A DNA stretch of 64,000 nt from an uncultured Christensenella sp. (GTDB lineage: Bacteria; Bacillota; Clostridia; Christensenellales; Pumilibacteraceae), in assembly GCA_910577435.1 (NCBI GenBank), contig CAJTLV010000001.1, positions 402,585 through 466,584 on the forward strand, read 5' to 3'. Made by a program: the position numbers and the translations under genes. Positions 48,802-57,900 of the stretch are shown piece by piece. Every line of letters begins with the position of its first letter. Positions within the stretch are counted from its first letter, which is position 1. Below the pieces are notes generated by a model, which had not been told where the DNA came from, ran no database searches, and worked only from the letters and a program-made list of their open reading frames with translations.

Positions 48802-49809
48802 ATGAACCGCATCGCAAAAAAGACGCTTACGATCATAGGCATTGTGCTCGCGTCGATCGTCGGAATTTTTCTTATAATCTACGCGACGTTCGCGATCGTG
48901 CGCGCGACTGCTTACAGTGAAAGCAACAAACTGCGCAGGTATGTATGCACTATTCCTGCCATACACAGCGGATATGCACCGCAGGGCATAGGTTACAGCA
49001 AAGAACAGGATCTTTATTTGCTGACCGGTTACGACAAGTCGAACATATCGGTATTGTATCTCGTAAAAGACGACAAAGCGACCCGCGTTCATCTCGCCGA
49101 TAAGGACGGCAACGTCCTCAAAGGTCATGCGGGCGGAATAACCTGCACCAAAGATTACGTGTACATATCCAACGGAAGCAAACTAAGCATATACAAACTG
49201 TCCGAGCTTATGAGCGCGAACGGAGAGAAAGTCAACGCCGTCGGCGTTAAGTACGTCGATACAAACGCGTCGTACTGTTTCAGCGACGACAATCACATTT
49301 ACGTCGGCGAGTTCTACCGCGCGCAAAATTATAAAACGGATGAGCGCCACTACTACACCACTCCGAACGGCGACGAACACAAAGCGATCGTTTCGTGTTA
49401 CAACCTCGACGAGAACGGCGCTATAACAGACATCTATCCCGAATACGCGATCTCTGTCACAGGTCTCGTTCAAGGCTTTGCCGTTCACGACGGCACGTAT
49501 ATGCTGTCGCGCTCATACGGACTGCGAGACTCCGACCTCGAATATTATTCCGAACCGAAACGCGACGGCGACGCCGTTGTGGAAATATCGTTCAAAGGCG
49601 ACAAATCGATAGCGGCAAAGACAATTCCGCTGTACTATCTCGATTCGTCGAATATGATCAAGTCTTTGAGACTCCCCGCTTTCAGCGAAGATCTTACCGT
49701 CGTCGGCGACAGAGTGGTCATAACGAACGAATCGGCGTGCAACAGCTATATAGTCGGCAAACTGTTCGCCGCCGATAAAGTTTATTCATATCCGATATTC
49801 AGTGCGTGA
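48802..49809 (+). CDS. Membrane-anchored protein, probably beta-propeller outside
   Basis: 335 residues. One N-terminal helix (LTIIGIVLASIVGIFLIIYATFAI without a clear cleavage site) anchors an extracytoplasmic domain rich in short beta strands and repeated strand-turn patterns: APQGIGYSKEQDLYLLTGYD, ITCTKDYVYISNGSKLSIYKL and LTVVGDRVVITNESACNSY. That spacing suggests a propeller fold, but no family is recognised. AAGGTGG lies six to seven bases before the ATG. It has a consensus promoter and a strong terminator, so it is a single-gene unit that may be well expressed. Confidence 0.75.
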   Translation: MNRIAKKTLTIIGIVLASIVGIFLIIYATFAIVRATAYSESNKLRRYVCTIPAIHSGYAPQGIGYSKEQDLYLLTGYDKSNISVLYLVKDDKATRVHLADKDGNVLKGHAGGITCTKDYVYISNGSKLSIYKLSELMSANGEKVNAVGVKYVDTNASYCFSDDNHIYVGEFYRAQNYKTDERHYYTTPNGDEHKAIVSCYNLDENGAITDIYPEYAISVTGLVQGFAVHDGTYMLSRSYGLRDSDLEYYSEPKRDGDAVVEISFKGDKSIAAKTIPLYYLDSSNMIKSLRLPAFSEDLTVVGDRVVITNESACNSYIVGKLFAADKVYSYPIFSA

Positions 49810-49842
49810 TTCATAATGCGATTACGGAATGATTGTTGTTCC

Positions 49843-49872
49843 GCACGAGCCGTTTATCGGTTCGTGCTTTTT
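49843..49872 (+). terminator. Terminator after the anchored 335-residue protein gene
   Basis: GCACGAGCCG and CGGTTCGTGC pair (one G-T) around a five-base loop and are followed by TTTTTATTTT. Confidence 0.9.
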
Positions 49873-49890
49873 ATTTTATACATTTCCGAA

Positions 49891-49919
49891 AAATAAAACG
49901 TCACTGTTTAAGTGACGTT
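49891..49919 (-). terminator. Terminator of the 124-residue membrane-protein gene
   Basis: AACGTCAC and GTGACGTT pair around a seven-base loop; the minus strand continues TTATTTTT. Confidence 0.8.
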
Positions 49920-49986
49920 CAATCGCGTTGCCGTGCCGAGCTATAAAAGCGTAGTCCTGCGTTTTACCGACGCATTACCGCGCTTA

Positions 49987-50361
49987 TTAGGGTTCTTTCT
50001 TTTTTTCATTTTCTTCTCTTTCGTCGGCTTGTTCCTTATCATCGTTTCCCGCATTCTCTTCCGCCGTCTCTTCTTTGTTCCCGTCCGCGTCCGCATCTTC
50101 CGCCGCTTCGCGTTCGGCACGCTCACGCTCGATCTTTTCCATTTCTATCTCGTTGTTCATTTTGGTTATCGAAAATCCACGCCCGTCCGCTTTGAGCGCG
50201 ATAAAGATCATAAACGTAAAAACGCCCGTACCGACAGCGACGTATGTGACCGCGCCGTTCAACAGCGTTTTGTCTATTATAGCGGCGGTCAATGCCGCTA
50301 CGAATATTGCCATAAATACGAGCGCGGTTATTGCAAGCGCTCGCGCGAGTTTGTTTTTCAC
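49987..50361 (-). CDS. Small membrane protein with charged tail
   Basis: 124 residues, function unknown. Two membrane helices (RALAITALVFMAIFVAALTAAI and VTYVAVGTGVFTFMIFIAL) are followed by a ~65-residue cytosolic tail of Glu, Asp, Lys, Arg and Ala (IEMEKIERERAEREAAEDAD), likely a coiled coil then disordered acid. The start is a GTG without a visible ribosome site. It lies 88 bases after pgk; a GC-rich stem in that gap may partly terminate pgk transcripts. Confidence 0.65.
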   Translation of the reverse strand: MKNKLARALAITALVFMAIFVAALTAAIIDKTLLNGAVTYVAVGTGVFTFMIFIALKADGRGFSITKMNNEIEMEKIERERAEREAAEDADADGNKEETAEENAGNDDKEQADEREENEKKKEP

Positions 50362-50449
50362 TTCGAATTACCGATCACGACCGCACTTAAATACGGTATG
50401 CGGCGCACCGAACGGTACGCCGCACAAACCGAAAAGTTTACTTGTCTTT

Positions 50450-51766
50450 TTATTTCTCGTCCAAGCACGCAATGCCCGGAAGCACCTTGCCCTCGAACAG
50501 TTCGAGCGAAGCGCCGCCGCCCGTCGAGATGTGCGTGATCTTGTCGGCAAAGCCGAGTTGAGTGCAAGCCGCCGCGCTGTCGCCGCCTCCGACTATCGTC
50601 GTCGCGCCCTTAGCCGATGCAAGCGCTTCCGCGACTGCGATCGTGCCTGCCGCGAGCGTCGGATTTTCGAACACGCCCATAGGTCCGTTCCAAATGACCG
50701 TTTTTGCGTTCTTGATACGGCTCGCGAAAAGTTCGCGCGTCTTCACGCCGATGTCCAAGCCCATACGGTCGCTCGGTATCTCCATCGTGGGAACGATAGC
50801 CGTCTCGATAGGCGCGTCGATGGGATCGGGGAAATCCTTCGTGACGACGGTATCGACGGGTAGCAACAATTCCTTGCCCGCCGCCTTTGCCTTTGCGATC
50901 ATATCCTTGCAGTAGTCGAGTTTTTCGTCGTCGACGAGCGAAGTACCGACACTTCCGCCCTGCGCCTTTATGAACGTGTAAGCCATTCCGCCGCCGATGA
51001 TTAGCGTATCGCATTTTTCGAGCAGGTTGGATATGACGTTGAGCTTATCCGCGACCTTAGCTCCGCCGAGTATAGCGACAAACGGATGCACGGGATGATC
51101 GAGCGAATCCGCCATAACGGTAAGTTCTTTCTCGATGAGGAAACCGCAAACCGCAGTCTTGACGAGGCCGTATTCTACGATAGCCGCCGTCGAGGCGTGC
51201 GAACGGTGCGCGGTACCGAACGCGTCGTTTACATAAATATCGCAATATGCCGCGAGCTTTTTGCAGAATTCGAGTTCCTTGCCCTCTTCCTCGTGGTGGA
51301 AGCGCAGGTTTTCCAAAAGCACGCACTCGCCCGCTTTGCACGCCGCGACCTTAGCCTGCGCGTCTTTGCCGACTACGTCGTGCGCAAAAGTCACCTTACC
51401 GCCGAGCAGTTCGTTGAGCCGAGCGGCTACGGGTGCGAGCGTGAGTTTTTTCGGTTCGTCCTTTTTGGCCTTGTCGATTATCGCCTGTTTTGCGGCGGAG
51501 CGCTCCGATTCGGGCAGAGCGTCTACCTTTTTCTTGTCCTTTTTGGAGAGTTTGACCTCGTCCGAGAATATCGAGTGGGGTTTGCCCATATGCGAGCAAA
51601 GCACGACTTTCGCGCCGTGTTCCATCAGATATTTAATAGTGGGAAGCGCGCCGATTATACGATTCTCGTCCGTGATGACGCCGTCCTTCATCGGCACGTT
51701 GAAGTCGCAACGCACAAGCACGCGCTTGCCGTTTACGTCTATATCGCGTATGGTTTTCTTATTCAT
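50450..51766 (-). CDS. pgk: Phosphoglycerate kinase with a charged N-domain insertion
   Basis: Transfers phosphate between 1,3-bisphosphoglycerate and ADP in glycolysis. At 438 residues it is about 40 longer than most bacterial enzymes. The signatures are present: [11 protein letters not shown] at the N-terminus, [48 protein letters not shown] and VGGGDSAAA. The extra length sits between SHMGKP (about residue 62) and LTLAPVA (about 109), a Lys/Glu-rich helical stretch including [23 protein letters not shown] lies seven bases before the ATG. It follows the TIM-barrel gene by 42 bases. Confidence 0.95.
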   Translation of the reverse strand: MNKKTIRDIDVNGKRVLVRCDFNVPMKDGVITDENRIIGALPTIKYLMEHGAKVVLCSHMGKPHSIFSDEVKLSKKDKKKVDALPESERSAAKQAIIDKAKKDEPKKLTLAPVAARLNELLGGKVTFAHDVVGKDAQAKVAACKAGECVLLENLRFHHEEEGKELEFCKKLAAYCDIYVNDAFGTAHRSHASTAAIVEYGLVKTAVCGFLIEKELTVMADSLDHPVHPFVAILGGAKVADKLNVISNLLEKCDTLIIGGGMAYTFIKAQGGSVGTSLVDDEKLDYCKDMIAKAKAAGKELLLPVDTVVTKDFPDPIDAPIETAIVPTMEIPSDRMGLDIGVKTRELFASRIKNAKTVIWNGPMGVFENPTLAAGTIAVAEALASAKGATTIVGGGDSAAACTQLGFADKITHISTGGGASLELFEGKVLPGIACLDEK

Positions 51767-51808
51767 AATATATCTCCTTTATTGAATTCCAAATTACCGA
51801 TCTGGGTG

Positions 51809-52600
51809 TTACGACTTAACGTTATTGTACACCGAACACATCCACTCGAAGCTGTCGCGAACCTGAACATAGTCGACATAGCTGTCGCTCCTGACCGACA
51901 TAAGCACGGGCGCGGTTATCTTGCGGCGTTCGAGTTCGTTGAACAACCGCTCGAAATTGTATTTGCCGCGACCGGGCAGACACCAACCGTTTTTGCCGAA
52001 GTCCGCCACCTCGATGAGATTTATGCGCTGCGGCGCGCACACGTCGAGATATTCGCGCAGATCGTAACCCATACCCTCCGCATTGAACATATCGAGCGTG
52101 ACGAAAAGTCGCGGGCATATCTCCGTCAGCTTTTTCAGAGCGTCCGGCTTTGCCGCATACGACCAACACATATTCTTTATAGAAAGGTTGACGCCGTACA
52201 TCGACGCGATGTCGCAAAGCTGAGCATAGCGTTGAGCCATATGAGTAAAGCTGTAATTCTTGGAGCGACTGAAATTGATCGGACCGCGAAACGTATAGAA
52301 CTTCGCACCGAACGCGAAACACGCATAACACACTTTCTTGAAAATCAATTCCGCATCGGCGCGGACGCGGACGCTCGGCGAAAATAATTGCGGTTCGAAC
52401 TGTGTAGACAGCGGTGACACGGCAACCACGTTTACCCCGTTTTTAAGTTTTGCGAGCTGATCCACATACGGCTTTTCGTACTCCGAAAACGTATTGAGAC
52501 ATACTTCGGTAGTGTCGACGCGCATATTGTGCATTATGTCGAACATATTCTCATTCGCCGTAGTATTGAAAAATGTATTGGTTGAAATCCCGATTTTCAT
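51809..52600 (-). CDS. TIM-barrel protein of the sugar-phosphate isomerase family, metal site apparently lost
   Basis: 263 residues with the fold pattern of xylose-isomerase-like / AP endonuclease 2 barrels (MKIGISTNTFF start, strand ends at KFYTFRGP, LSIKNM, LFVTLDMFN, RINLIEVADF). The metal-binding glutamate normally in an LxxEN motif reads K in LSIKNM, the D-x-x-H after strand five reads DMFN, and the last strand has LMSVRS where a glutamate is usual. It may therefore bind a ligand without catalysis or use another mechanism. TATAAT ends six bases before the ATG with TTGCCT 17 bases up and no ribosome site, so the mRNA should be leaderless. pgk follows by 42 bases, probably on the same transcript. 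Confidence 0.72.
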   Translation of the reverse strand: MKIGISTNTFFNTTANENMFDIMHNMRVDTTEVCLNTFSEYEKPYVDQLAKLKNGVNVVAVSPLSTQFEPQLFSPSVRVRADAELIFKKVCYACFAFGAKFYTFRGPINFSRSKNYSFTHMAQRYAQLCDIASMYGVNLSIKNMCWSYAAKPDALKKLTEICPRLFVTLDMFNAEGMGYDLREYLDVCAPQRINLIEVADFGKNGWCLPGRGKYNFERLFNELERRKITAPVLMSVRSDSYVDYVQVRDSFEWMCSVYNNVKS

Positions 52601-52606
52601 ACTTTT

Positions 52607-52635
52607 ATTATACTACACTTAAAGACAAAAGGCAA
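52607..52635 (-). promoter_or_regulatory. Promoter giving a leaderless mRNA (TIM-barrel gene, pgk)
   Basis: TTGCCT (52630-52635), 17-base spacer, TATAAT (52607-52612), then six bases to the ATG at 52600. Confidence 0.78.
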
Positions 52636-52644
52636 GCGTTTTGT

Positions 52645-54090
52645 TTACCGTGATATTCGTACGTTCTTGCCGCTCATCATCGGAACAACAGACGGATTGG
52701 GCATACGCATACGCCGCATTCCGCGCCTGATTATGGGCGTATATTTATTGAGTACGACGAGAAAACCGGGCAATAGGATGAGCGATGCGCCGAACCACGC
52801 CGAACAGTTGCACATACATACTAGCGTATAGCTTCCGAATTTCTCCGCAATGAGCGACATACCGACTCGCATAGCGACCTCTGCCGCCGCCGCGAAAAGC
52901 GTTATCGTTCCGCGCCCCATACCCTGCAACGAACTCCTCGATGTAACGAGTATGACAAGCAAAACGTAAAAACCCGAGTTGAATAGCAGATATTTAAGCG
53001 CGTAAGCGTAAAGTTCTTCGGTGCGCTCGTCCTTCGCAATGAACAGCATTATGAGCGGTCGGTGCAACCCTATCACAATACCGCCCAACACGACCGCCGC
53101 ACACAGCGAGAAAACGAACAGCTTGGTCATTCCGCTGCGTATTCGGTCGTATTTGCGTGCGCCGTAATTCTGCCCGACGTATGTAGACGCCGCCGCGCCT
53201 ATGCTGTTTATCGCCGCACAAGCGAGGTTGTCTATCTTTGAAGCAACACCGTACGACGGCACTGCTTCGGGTATCGTATTGAGTGCCGTTTGTCCGAATA
53301 TCATTCCGAGCGATATGACGGAGAACTGCAAACCCATAGGAAATCCGAGTTTTAAGTGTACGCCGAGACTTTTGAGATCGGGTTTGAAATGTCTCGGCTT
53401 GAATCTCAATATCGGATACTTGACCCACATATATATGAACGTAAGCACCGCAGAAATGCCCTGCGAAGTGAGCGTCGCCAAAGCCGCGCCACGCACGCCC
53501 AGCCCGAACACGATGATAAACAAACAGTCGAGTCCGATATTGATAAAGCTCGCGATTATCAAGAAATAAAGCGGCACGGCGGAGTCGCCTATCGCTCGCA
53601 ACGTCGACGCAAACTGGTTGTAAAACGCGGACAGCAACATTCCCGCGAATATTGTCGAAATGTATTCTACCGCATACGGATAATATGCGTCGGCGGTGTT
53701 CATTGCGCGCAATAACGGTTCGCATACAAGCACCGCCACGACCGTCAATACGCCGATAATGACAACCGTTAGCATTATGCCCGTCGCAAACGAGCGCCGC
53801 ATTCCCTCATCGTCCGACGCGCCTCGCCTCTGACTTGTCACTATCGAAAACCCGTGCGTAAGTCCCGAAGCGAAACCTGTTATCAAAAACGAGATCGCGC
53901 CCGTCGAACTTATACCGCCGAGCGCGGCTTTACCCAACGTGCGTCCCACGATTACGGTATCCGCCATCGAATACAACTGCTGAAATACGTTGCCTATCAG
54001 CAACGGGATCATAAACAAAAGTATTCGACCGAGCGGCTTTCCGACCGTAAGGTCGAGCGCCGATTGGCGCTTAATGAGCGATGCTTTCAT
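52645..54090 (-). CDS. MATE family efflux transporter
   Basis: A 481-residue, twelve-helix membrane protein of the multidrug and toxin extrusion family, expected to export cationic compounds against Na+ or H+. Helix 1 reads GRILLFMIPLLIGNVFQQLYSMADTVIVGR in outline, the usual MATE opening; STLRAIGDS and the second-half counterpart SSLQGMGRG mark the internal repeat. The substrate cannot be told. The C-terminus is short and basic (RRGMRRMRM). The promoter places TATAAT eight bases before the ATG, so the leader would be one or two bases and there is no ribosome site. It is a single-gene unit divergent from the cardiolipin synthase. Confidence 0.92.
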   Translation of the reverse strand: MKASLIKRQSALDLTVGKPLGRILLFMIPLLIGNVFQQLYSMADTVIVGRTLGKAALGGISSTGAISFLITGFASGLTHGFSIVTSQRRGASDDEGMRRSFATGIMLTVVIIGVLTVVAVLVCEPLLRAMNTADAYYPYAVEYISTIFAGMLLSAFYNQFASTLRAIGDSAVPLYFLIIASFINIGLDCLFIIVFGLGVRGAALATLTSQGISAVLTFIYMWVKYPILRFKPRHFKPDLKSLGVHLKLGFPMGLQFSVISLGMIFGQTALNTIPEAVPSYGVASKIDNLACAAINSIGAAASTYVGQNYGARKYDRIRSGMTKLFVFSLCAAVVLGGIVIGLHRPLIMLFIAKDERTEELYAYALKYLLFNSGFYVLLVILVTSRSSLQGMGRGTITLFAAAAEVAMRVGMSLIAEKFGSYTLVCMCNCSAWFGASLILLPGFLVVLNKYTPIIRRGMRRMRMPNPSVVPMMSGKNVRISR

Positions 54091-54098
54091 TTGTAAAT

Positions 54099-54127
54099 AT
54101 TATAATCGCGCGTTTTTCGATTTGCAA
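54099..54127 (-). promoter_or_regulatory. Promoter of the MATE gene with almost no leader
   Basis: TTGCAA (54122-54127), 17-base spacer, TATAAT (54099-54104), eight bases to the ATG at 54090. Confidence 0.78.
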
Positions 54128-54263
54128 GTGAATTATATATGCAATGGATAACAGAATTTAATAGGATAAATATTGAATAGGATATTATAAAATCTACCGC
54201 GTGCAAAGATCGGCATTGCCGCAACCGACAAGCCGACGATCCGCAATCGAGATCGATCTACAC

Positions 54264-54291
54264 TTGTTTGACACATAGAATATGATATAAT
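54264..54291 (+). promoter_or_regulatory. Promoter of the cardiolipin synthase gene
   Basis: TTGTTT (54264-54269), 16-base spacer, TATAAT (54286-54291); the leader of about 26 bases contains AGAGGT. The rest of the 54.09-54.26 kb gap shows nothing else. Confidence 0.6.
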
Positions 54292-54323
54292 TGTTGAAAA
54301 TACATAAGATTTACAGAGGTAAA

Positions 54324-55856
54324 ATGTTTCGCAAACTAATAAAACTAATGTCGCAGAAAGCGGGAATAACGGTTCTGTCTCTGCTCGTCAACATTGCGAT
54401 AATAGTGTTCGGCGTATGGTATCTTTCAGTACAGTATTGGTGGGTGTGGATCGTACTGCACGCCGTCAGCTTTTTCATTTGTATCTACATCGTTTCGCGC
54501 GACATAAATCCCAGCTATAAGCTGTCGTGGTGCATCCTCATACTGCTGTTCCCCGCATTCGGCGGTTTGATGTATCTGTTTATAGGCAGACAGCACACTC
54601 CGCGCAGAGTGCGCAAACGGTTAAAACGAGCGTCGGACGCGACACAGGTCCTGCTCAATATGACGAATGCCGAGTTCGTCAAAACACGCAACGCACTCAA
54701 CCCTACCGAATTCTCGTGCGCCGATCTCATACTCAATTCCGCGTCGTACCCCGTCTACGGCAATACCGCCGCAAAATACTACCCGCTCGGCGATCTGTTT
54801 TTCCCCGATCTCGTGCGCGACATACGCGCGGCGAAAAGATTCGTGTTTATGGAATATTTCATAATCGATTCGGGCGAGGTGTGGAACGAAATAGAGTCGG
54901 CGCTGATCGAACGCGCGGCGGCAGGCGTGGACGTGCGTCTCATTTACGACGACGTGGGCAGTATGTTTACACTCCCCAAAAAATCGATAAAACACCTTAT
55001 GAATTGCGGCGTTAAGATATGCCCTTTCAATAAAATAACGCTGTCGTTCGATATGCGGCTCAACAACCGTTCGCACCGCAAAATCACGGTCGTCGACGGC
55101 GAGATCGCATATACGGGCGGAAACAATATCGCCGACGAATACGCTAACAAAAAATCACGATTCGGGCATTGGAAGGATACGCATATGCGCTTTACGGGCG
55201 ACGCGGTATGGAGTTTTACGATAATGTTCCTGTCATTTTGGCACACTATCTCTACCGAGCCTATAGCGTACAACAAATACCTGTTGCCGTCTGCAACGCC
55301 CGCCGCCGCGACAGGTTACGTACAGCCTCTCGCGTCGGGACCGGACAAGCACGAAAATCTCATAGAACGCGCTTTCATCAATCTTATCTCTACCGCGAAA
55401 AAATACGTTTACATCACGTCTCCGTACCTTATACTCGATAACGAGATACAAACCGCGCTTGTGAATGCGGCGCGCGCGGGCGTGGACGTGCGCATAATCA
55501 TTCCGAAAAAGCCCGACAAAAAAGCGGTATATCTTACAACAAAATCTTTCGTTCCTCTGCTCATAAAGGCAGGAGTAAAGGTGTACACCTACTCGCCCGG
55601 CTTTATCCACGCGAAGATGATAATAGTCGACGACGACCGCGCATACATCGGATCGAGCAATATGGACTACCGCTCGTTCCATCTGCATTACGAGTGCGGC
55701 GCGCTTCTCTACAACGTCGACGTCATTCACGAAATGAAGTCCGACTTCATAGCCACGCAAAACGTCGGGCGCGAACTCACCTACGACAACTTCAAGGTCA
55801 ATCCGTTAGTCAAACCCGTATATGCGATACTCCGCCTGCTCGCGCCGCTTATGTGA
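54324..55856 (+). CDS. cls: Cardiolipin synthase (phospholipase D family)
   Basis: Condenses phosphatidylglycerol to cardiolipin at the membrane. The 510-residue protein has two N-terminal helices (ITVLSLLVNIAIIVFGVWYL and WIVLHAVSFFICIYIV) and two phospholipase D domains, each with an HKD motif: SHRKITVVDGEIAYTGGNN and FIHAKMIIVDDDRAYIGSSN. ATG 54324 (MFRKLIK) follows GAGGT closely; the upstream TTG in the same frame falls within the -10 region and is less likely. It is a single-gene unit divergent from the MATE gene. Confidence 0.94.
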   Translation: MFRKLIKLMSQKAGITVLSLLVNIAIIVFGVWYLSVQYWWVWIVLHAVSFFICIYIVSRDINPSYKLSWCILILLFPAFGGLMYLFIGRQHTPRRVRKRLKRASDATQVLLNMTNAEFVKTRNALNPTEFSCADLILNSASYPVYGNTAAKYYPLGDLFFPDLVRDIRAAKRFVFMEYFIIDSGEVWNEIESALIERAAAGVDVRLIYDDVGSMFTLPKKSIKHLMNCGVKICPFNKITLSFDMRLNNRSHRKITVVDGEIAYTGGNNIADEYANKKSRFGHWKDTHMRFTGDAVWSFTIMFLSFWHTISTEPIAYNKYLLPSATPAAATGYVQPLASGPDKHENLIERAFINLISTAKKYVYITSPYLILDNEIQTALVNAARAGVDVRIIIPKKPDKKAVYLTTKSFVPLLIKAGVKVYTYSPGFIHAKMIIVDDDRAYIGSSNMDYRSFHLHYECGALLYNVDVIHEMKSDFIATQNVGRELTYDNFKVNPLVKPVYAILRLLAPLM

Positions 55857-55928
55857 TCGCATTGCGGCTATCGCAATTCCGCAAGTCGCAGACGTGATTT
55901 CTATTCCGCAATCCCGATTCCGCATTAT

Positions 55929-55949
55929 AAAAGCGCCCTTTCGAACGCT
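55929..55949 (-). terminator. Terminator after the SipW-like gene
   Basis: On the minus strand AGCGTTC-GAAA-GGGCGCT (two G-U pairs, GNRA loop) is followed by TTTTATAAT. Confidence 0.75.
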
Positions 55950-55965
55950 ATTATAATTACTGTAA

Positions 55966-57702
55966 TTATTTATCCATTTTTTCGAGCAACTTTCTGTCGG
56001 CGTTAATGCGTTTGAGCCGACGTATAGTCGCGTTGCGCGCGCGACTGAGCTTTTGCTCGGTCAAGTACAGCTCGCGGTCTGCTGGAGTAAGCGACGCGAT
56101 AAACGCTTCCTGCTCGGCTTTTCGCCGTTCCGCCGCCGCCTTTCGCGCCGCGCGCTGTTCGGGCGTAAGCTGTTTTTTAGGCTTGGCACTCGGTTTTTTC
56201 CGGGCCGATCTGTATTCGGCGATACGTTCTTTTTCTTCGGGAGTGAGCGGCACGGTTTCGTCCAAAAGCATACTGAGCTGTTCCACCTGTTTCAATTCGA
56301 GCTGAGCCGCCGTCTCTCTGTATTTTGCGTATGCGTCGCGCGCCGAAGTATCGTCGCGCCCGGCAGGGAGATTCGCGCCGTGCGCCTGTGCTTGCGGCAG
56401 TTGCGCGGGTTTATCGCCCTCCGCGATCATATGCGCATTGCGCTGTGCGGCTTTGGGTAAAGCCAACGCCTCGACAGGTACCGACACAGGCGCGTCGTCG
56501 TCCGGCACAAGCGAACCGTGCGGCGAAAGCGCAACGGGTCCGAACTTCGCATTCGGTTGCGGAAGTTCGGGATATTCGACGTTATGTACGAGCGGCTTGC
56601 CCTCGAAAAATTCGGGGTATTCGGGCATACTCATAGCGCCCATATCCTCTACGTTGGGCGCTATCGCCGAACGTATACGCACGCCCTGTTGACAAAGTAT
56701 TATTCCGTCGGGTGTCTGCACGGGCGTCAGCAGTATGCTCTTACCGCCCGACATTCCCGTAAGCACGAGCGTCTGCCCGTCCTCCGCCTGACGGAGCGTC
56801 GCGCCCGACCGCAGTGCGGCGGCGAGCGTAAGCGGCGTGTCGGGCGCGGGCAACGAATCCAAAACCGCCGCAGTCTCCGCAGTGCGCGGCAGTTCGATGG
56901 ACTCGGCATTTATAAACTCGGTGAGCCGAACTTCCGTATCACGCACTTCCGCACGCGACTTCGATTCGCTCGTCACCATTCCGAGAACGTCCATCACCGC
57001 CGTTATCTCGCGGATATTGTCATATCTGAGATTAACCGTCGACAACTCGTCGGCGCTCTTTTTGAGCGCGGCCATCTCCAATCTTCGCCGATGCTCCACG
57101 CGGTTATAAACCGATATAACCGTCCACGCAATGATCACTATGAATATTATGAAAAACAGCGTCATCGCACCCAGCTCCGATTGCAGAAATGCAAAGAAAC
57201 TGCCGAAGAACGCACAGTGTGAGCCCGTATAAACACCTACAACGTCCGAAAACTCCGGGAGCACCGAATCGGTGCCGGGAGCATTGTCGCCGCGAGTGGC
57301 GTACATTCTGCCGCCCGTAGCGGCGTTTGTGCGTATTTCCACGACCCTATGGGTGATGAGCGTGATATTGCCTTTCGCATCGGTCAATTCGTATGTGATA
57401 ACGTCGCCGACCTTGATACTGTCCTCGCCTTTCGGCACTTCGGATACTATCATATGCCCCGTAGGTATTTCGGGTTCCATCGAATCACTCACTATCGCGA
57501 ACAATCGGTATCTTCCGAACGTCGGGTAGTAGTGCGGCATAAACAACGCCAGCAACGCATTGACGACAAGTACGACCAACACGATCAGCAATACGGCGGT
57601 ACCGATGATACCGAGCGTCCTTTTAACGCCGCTCGGTTTTTTGTTTGCCGCCGCTGTCTGTTTTTCCCCCGAGTTTTCTTTTACACTTTCCGACTCACTC
57701 AT
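55966..57702 (-). CDS. sipW: SipW-like signal peptidase I with long cytoplasmic tail
   Basis: 578 residues, about three times the usual SipW. The first ~200 form the peptidase: membrane helix (LGIIGTAVLLIVLVVLVVNALL), catalytic serine in VSDSMEPEIPTGHMI, the ITHRVVEI histidine that replaces lysine in the ER/SipW type, TRGDNAPGTD, and a second helix (LGAMTLFFIIFIVIIAWTVI). The remaining ~375 residues should be cytoplasmic: a coiled segment, a beta-rich stretch near residues 270-340 (TLVLTGMSGGKSILLTPVQ), a proline-rich linker and a basic coiled coil (LTPEQRAARKAAAERRK). The neighbours upstream, a TasA-like protein and a large repeat protein, carry SipW-type signal peptides and are the likely substrates. 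A consensus promoter places TATAAT nine bases before the ATG, so the leader is two or three bases and no ribosome site exists. Confidence 0.87.
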   Translation of the reverse strand: MSESESVKENSGEKQTAAANKKPSGVKRTLGIIGTAVLLIVLVVLVVNALLALFMPHYYPTFGRYRLFAIVSDSMEPEIPTGHMIVSEVPKGEDSIKVGDVITYELTDAKGNITLITHRVVEIRTNAATGGRMYATRGDNAPGTDSVLPEFSDVVGVYTGSHCAFFGSFFAFLQSELGAMTLFFIIFIVIIAWTVISVYNRVEHRRRLEMAALKKSADELSTVNLRYDNIREITAVMDVLGMVTSESKSRAEVRDTEVRLTEFINAESIELPRTAETAAVLDSLPAPDTPLTLAAALRSGATLRQAEDGQTLVLTGMSGGKSILLTPVQTPDGIILCQQGVRIRSAIAPNVEDMGAMSMPEYPEFFEGKPLVHNVEYPELPQPNAKFGPVALSPHGSLVPDDDAPVSVPVEALALPKAAQRNAHMIAEGDKPAQLPQAQAHGANLPAGRDDTSARDAYAKYRETAAQLELKQVEQLSMLLDETVPLTPEEKERIAEYRSARKKPSAKPKKQLTPEQRAARKAAAERRKAEQEAFIASLTPADRELYLTEQKLSRARNATIRRLKRINADRKLLEKMDK

Positions 57703-57711
57703 AATATTTAT

Positions 57712-57740
57712 ATTATATCACCGTCGGTATACTTTGTCAA
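57712..57740 (-). promoter_or_regulatory. Promoter of the SipW-like gene with almost no leader
   Basis: TTGACA (57735-57740) and TATAAT (57712-57717) with 17 bases between; nine bases to the ATG at 57702. Confidence 0.85.
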
Positions 57741-57815
57741 TACAGTTGAAAAAATAGCGCGGCATAATTTTAGGCAATATCTATCGAACGCACGGTTTCG
57801 GTTTGAATGCAATAC

Positions 57816-57840
57816 AAAACCGACCGCGTTATACGGTCGG
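57816..57840 (-). terminator. Terminator after the TasA-like gene
   Basis: CCGACCG and CGGTCGG pair around a seven-base loop and are followed on the minus strand by TTTTG. It separates the TasA-like gene from sipW, which has its own promoter. Confidence 0.75.
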
Positions 57841-57900
57841 CTTGCGTGAATTACAGCACGCAGGGATTGCTTATTTAATTGTGATTTTCAGTATATAAAA

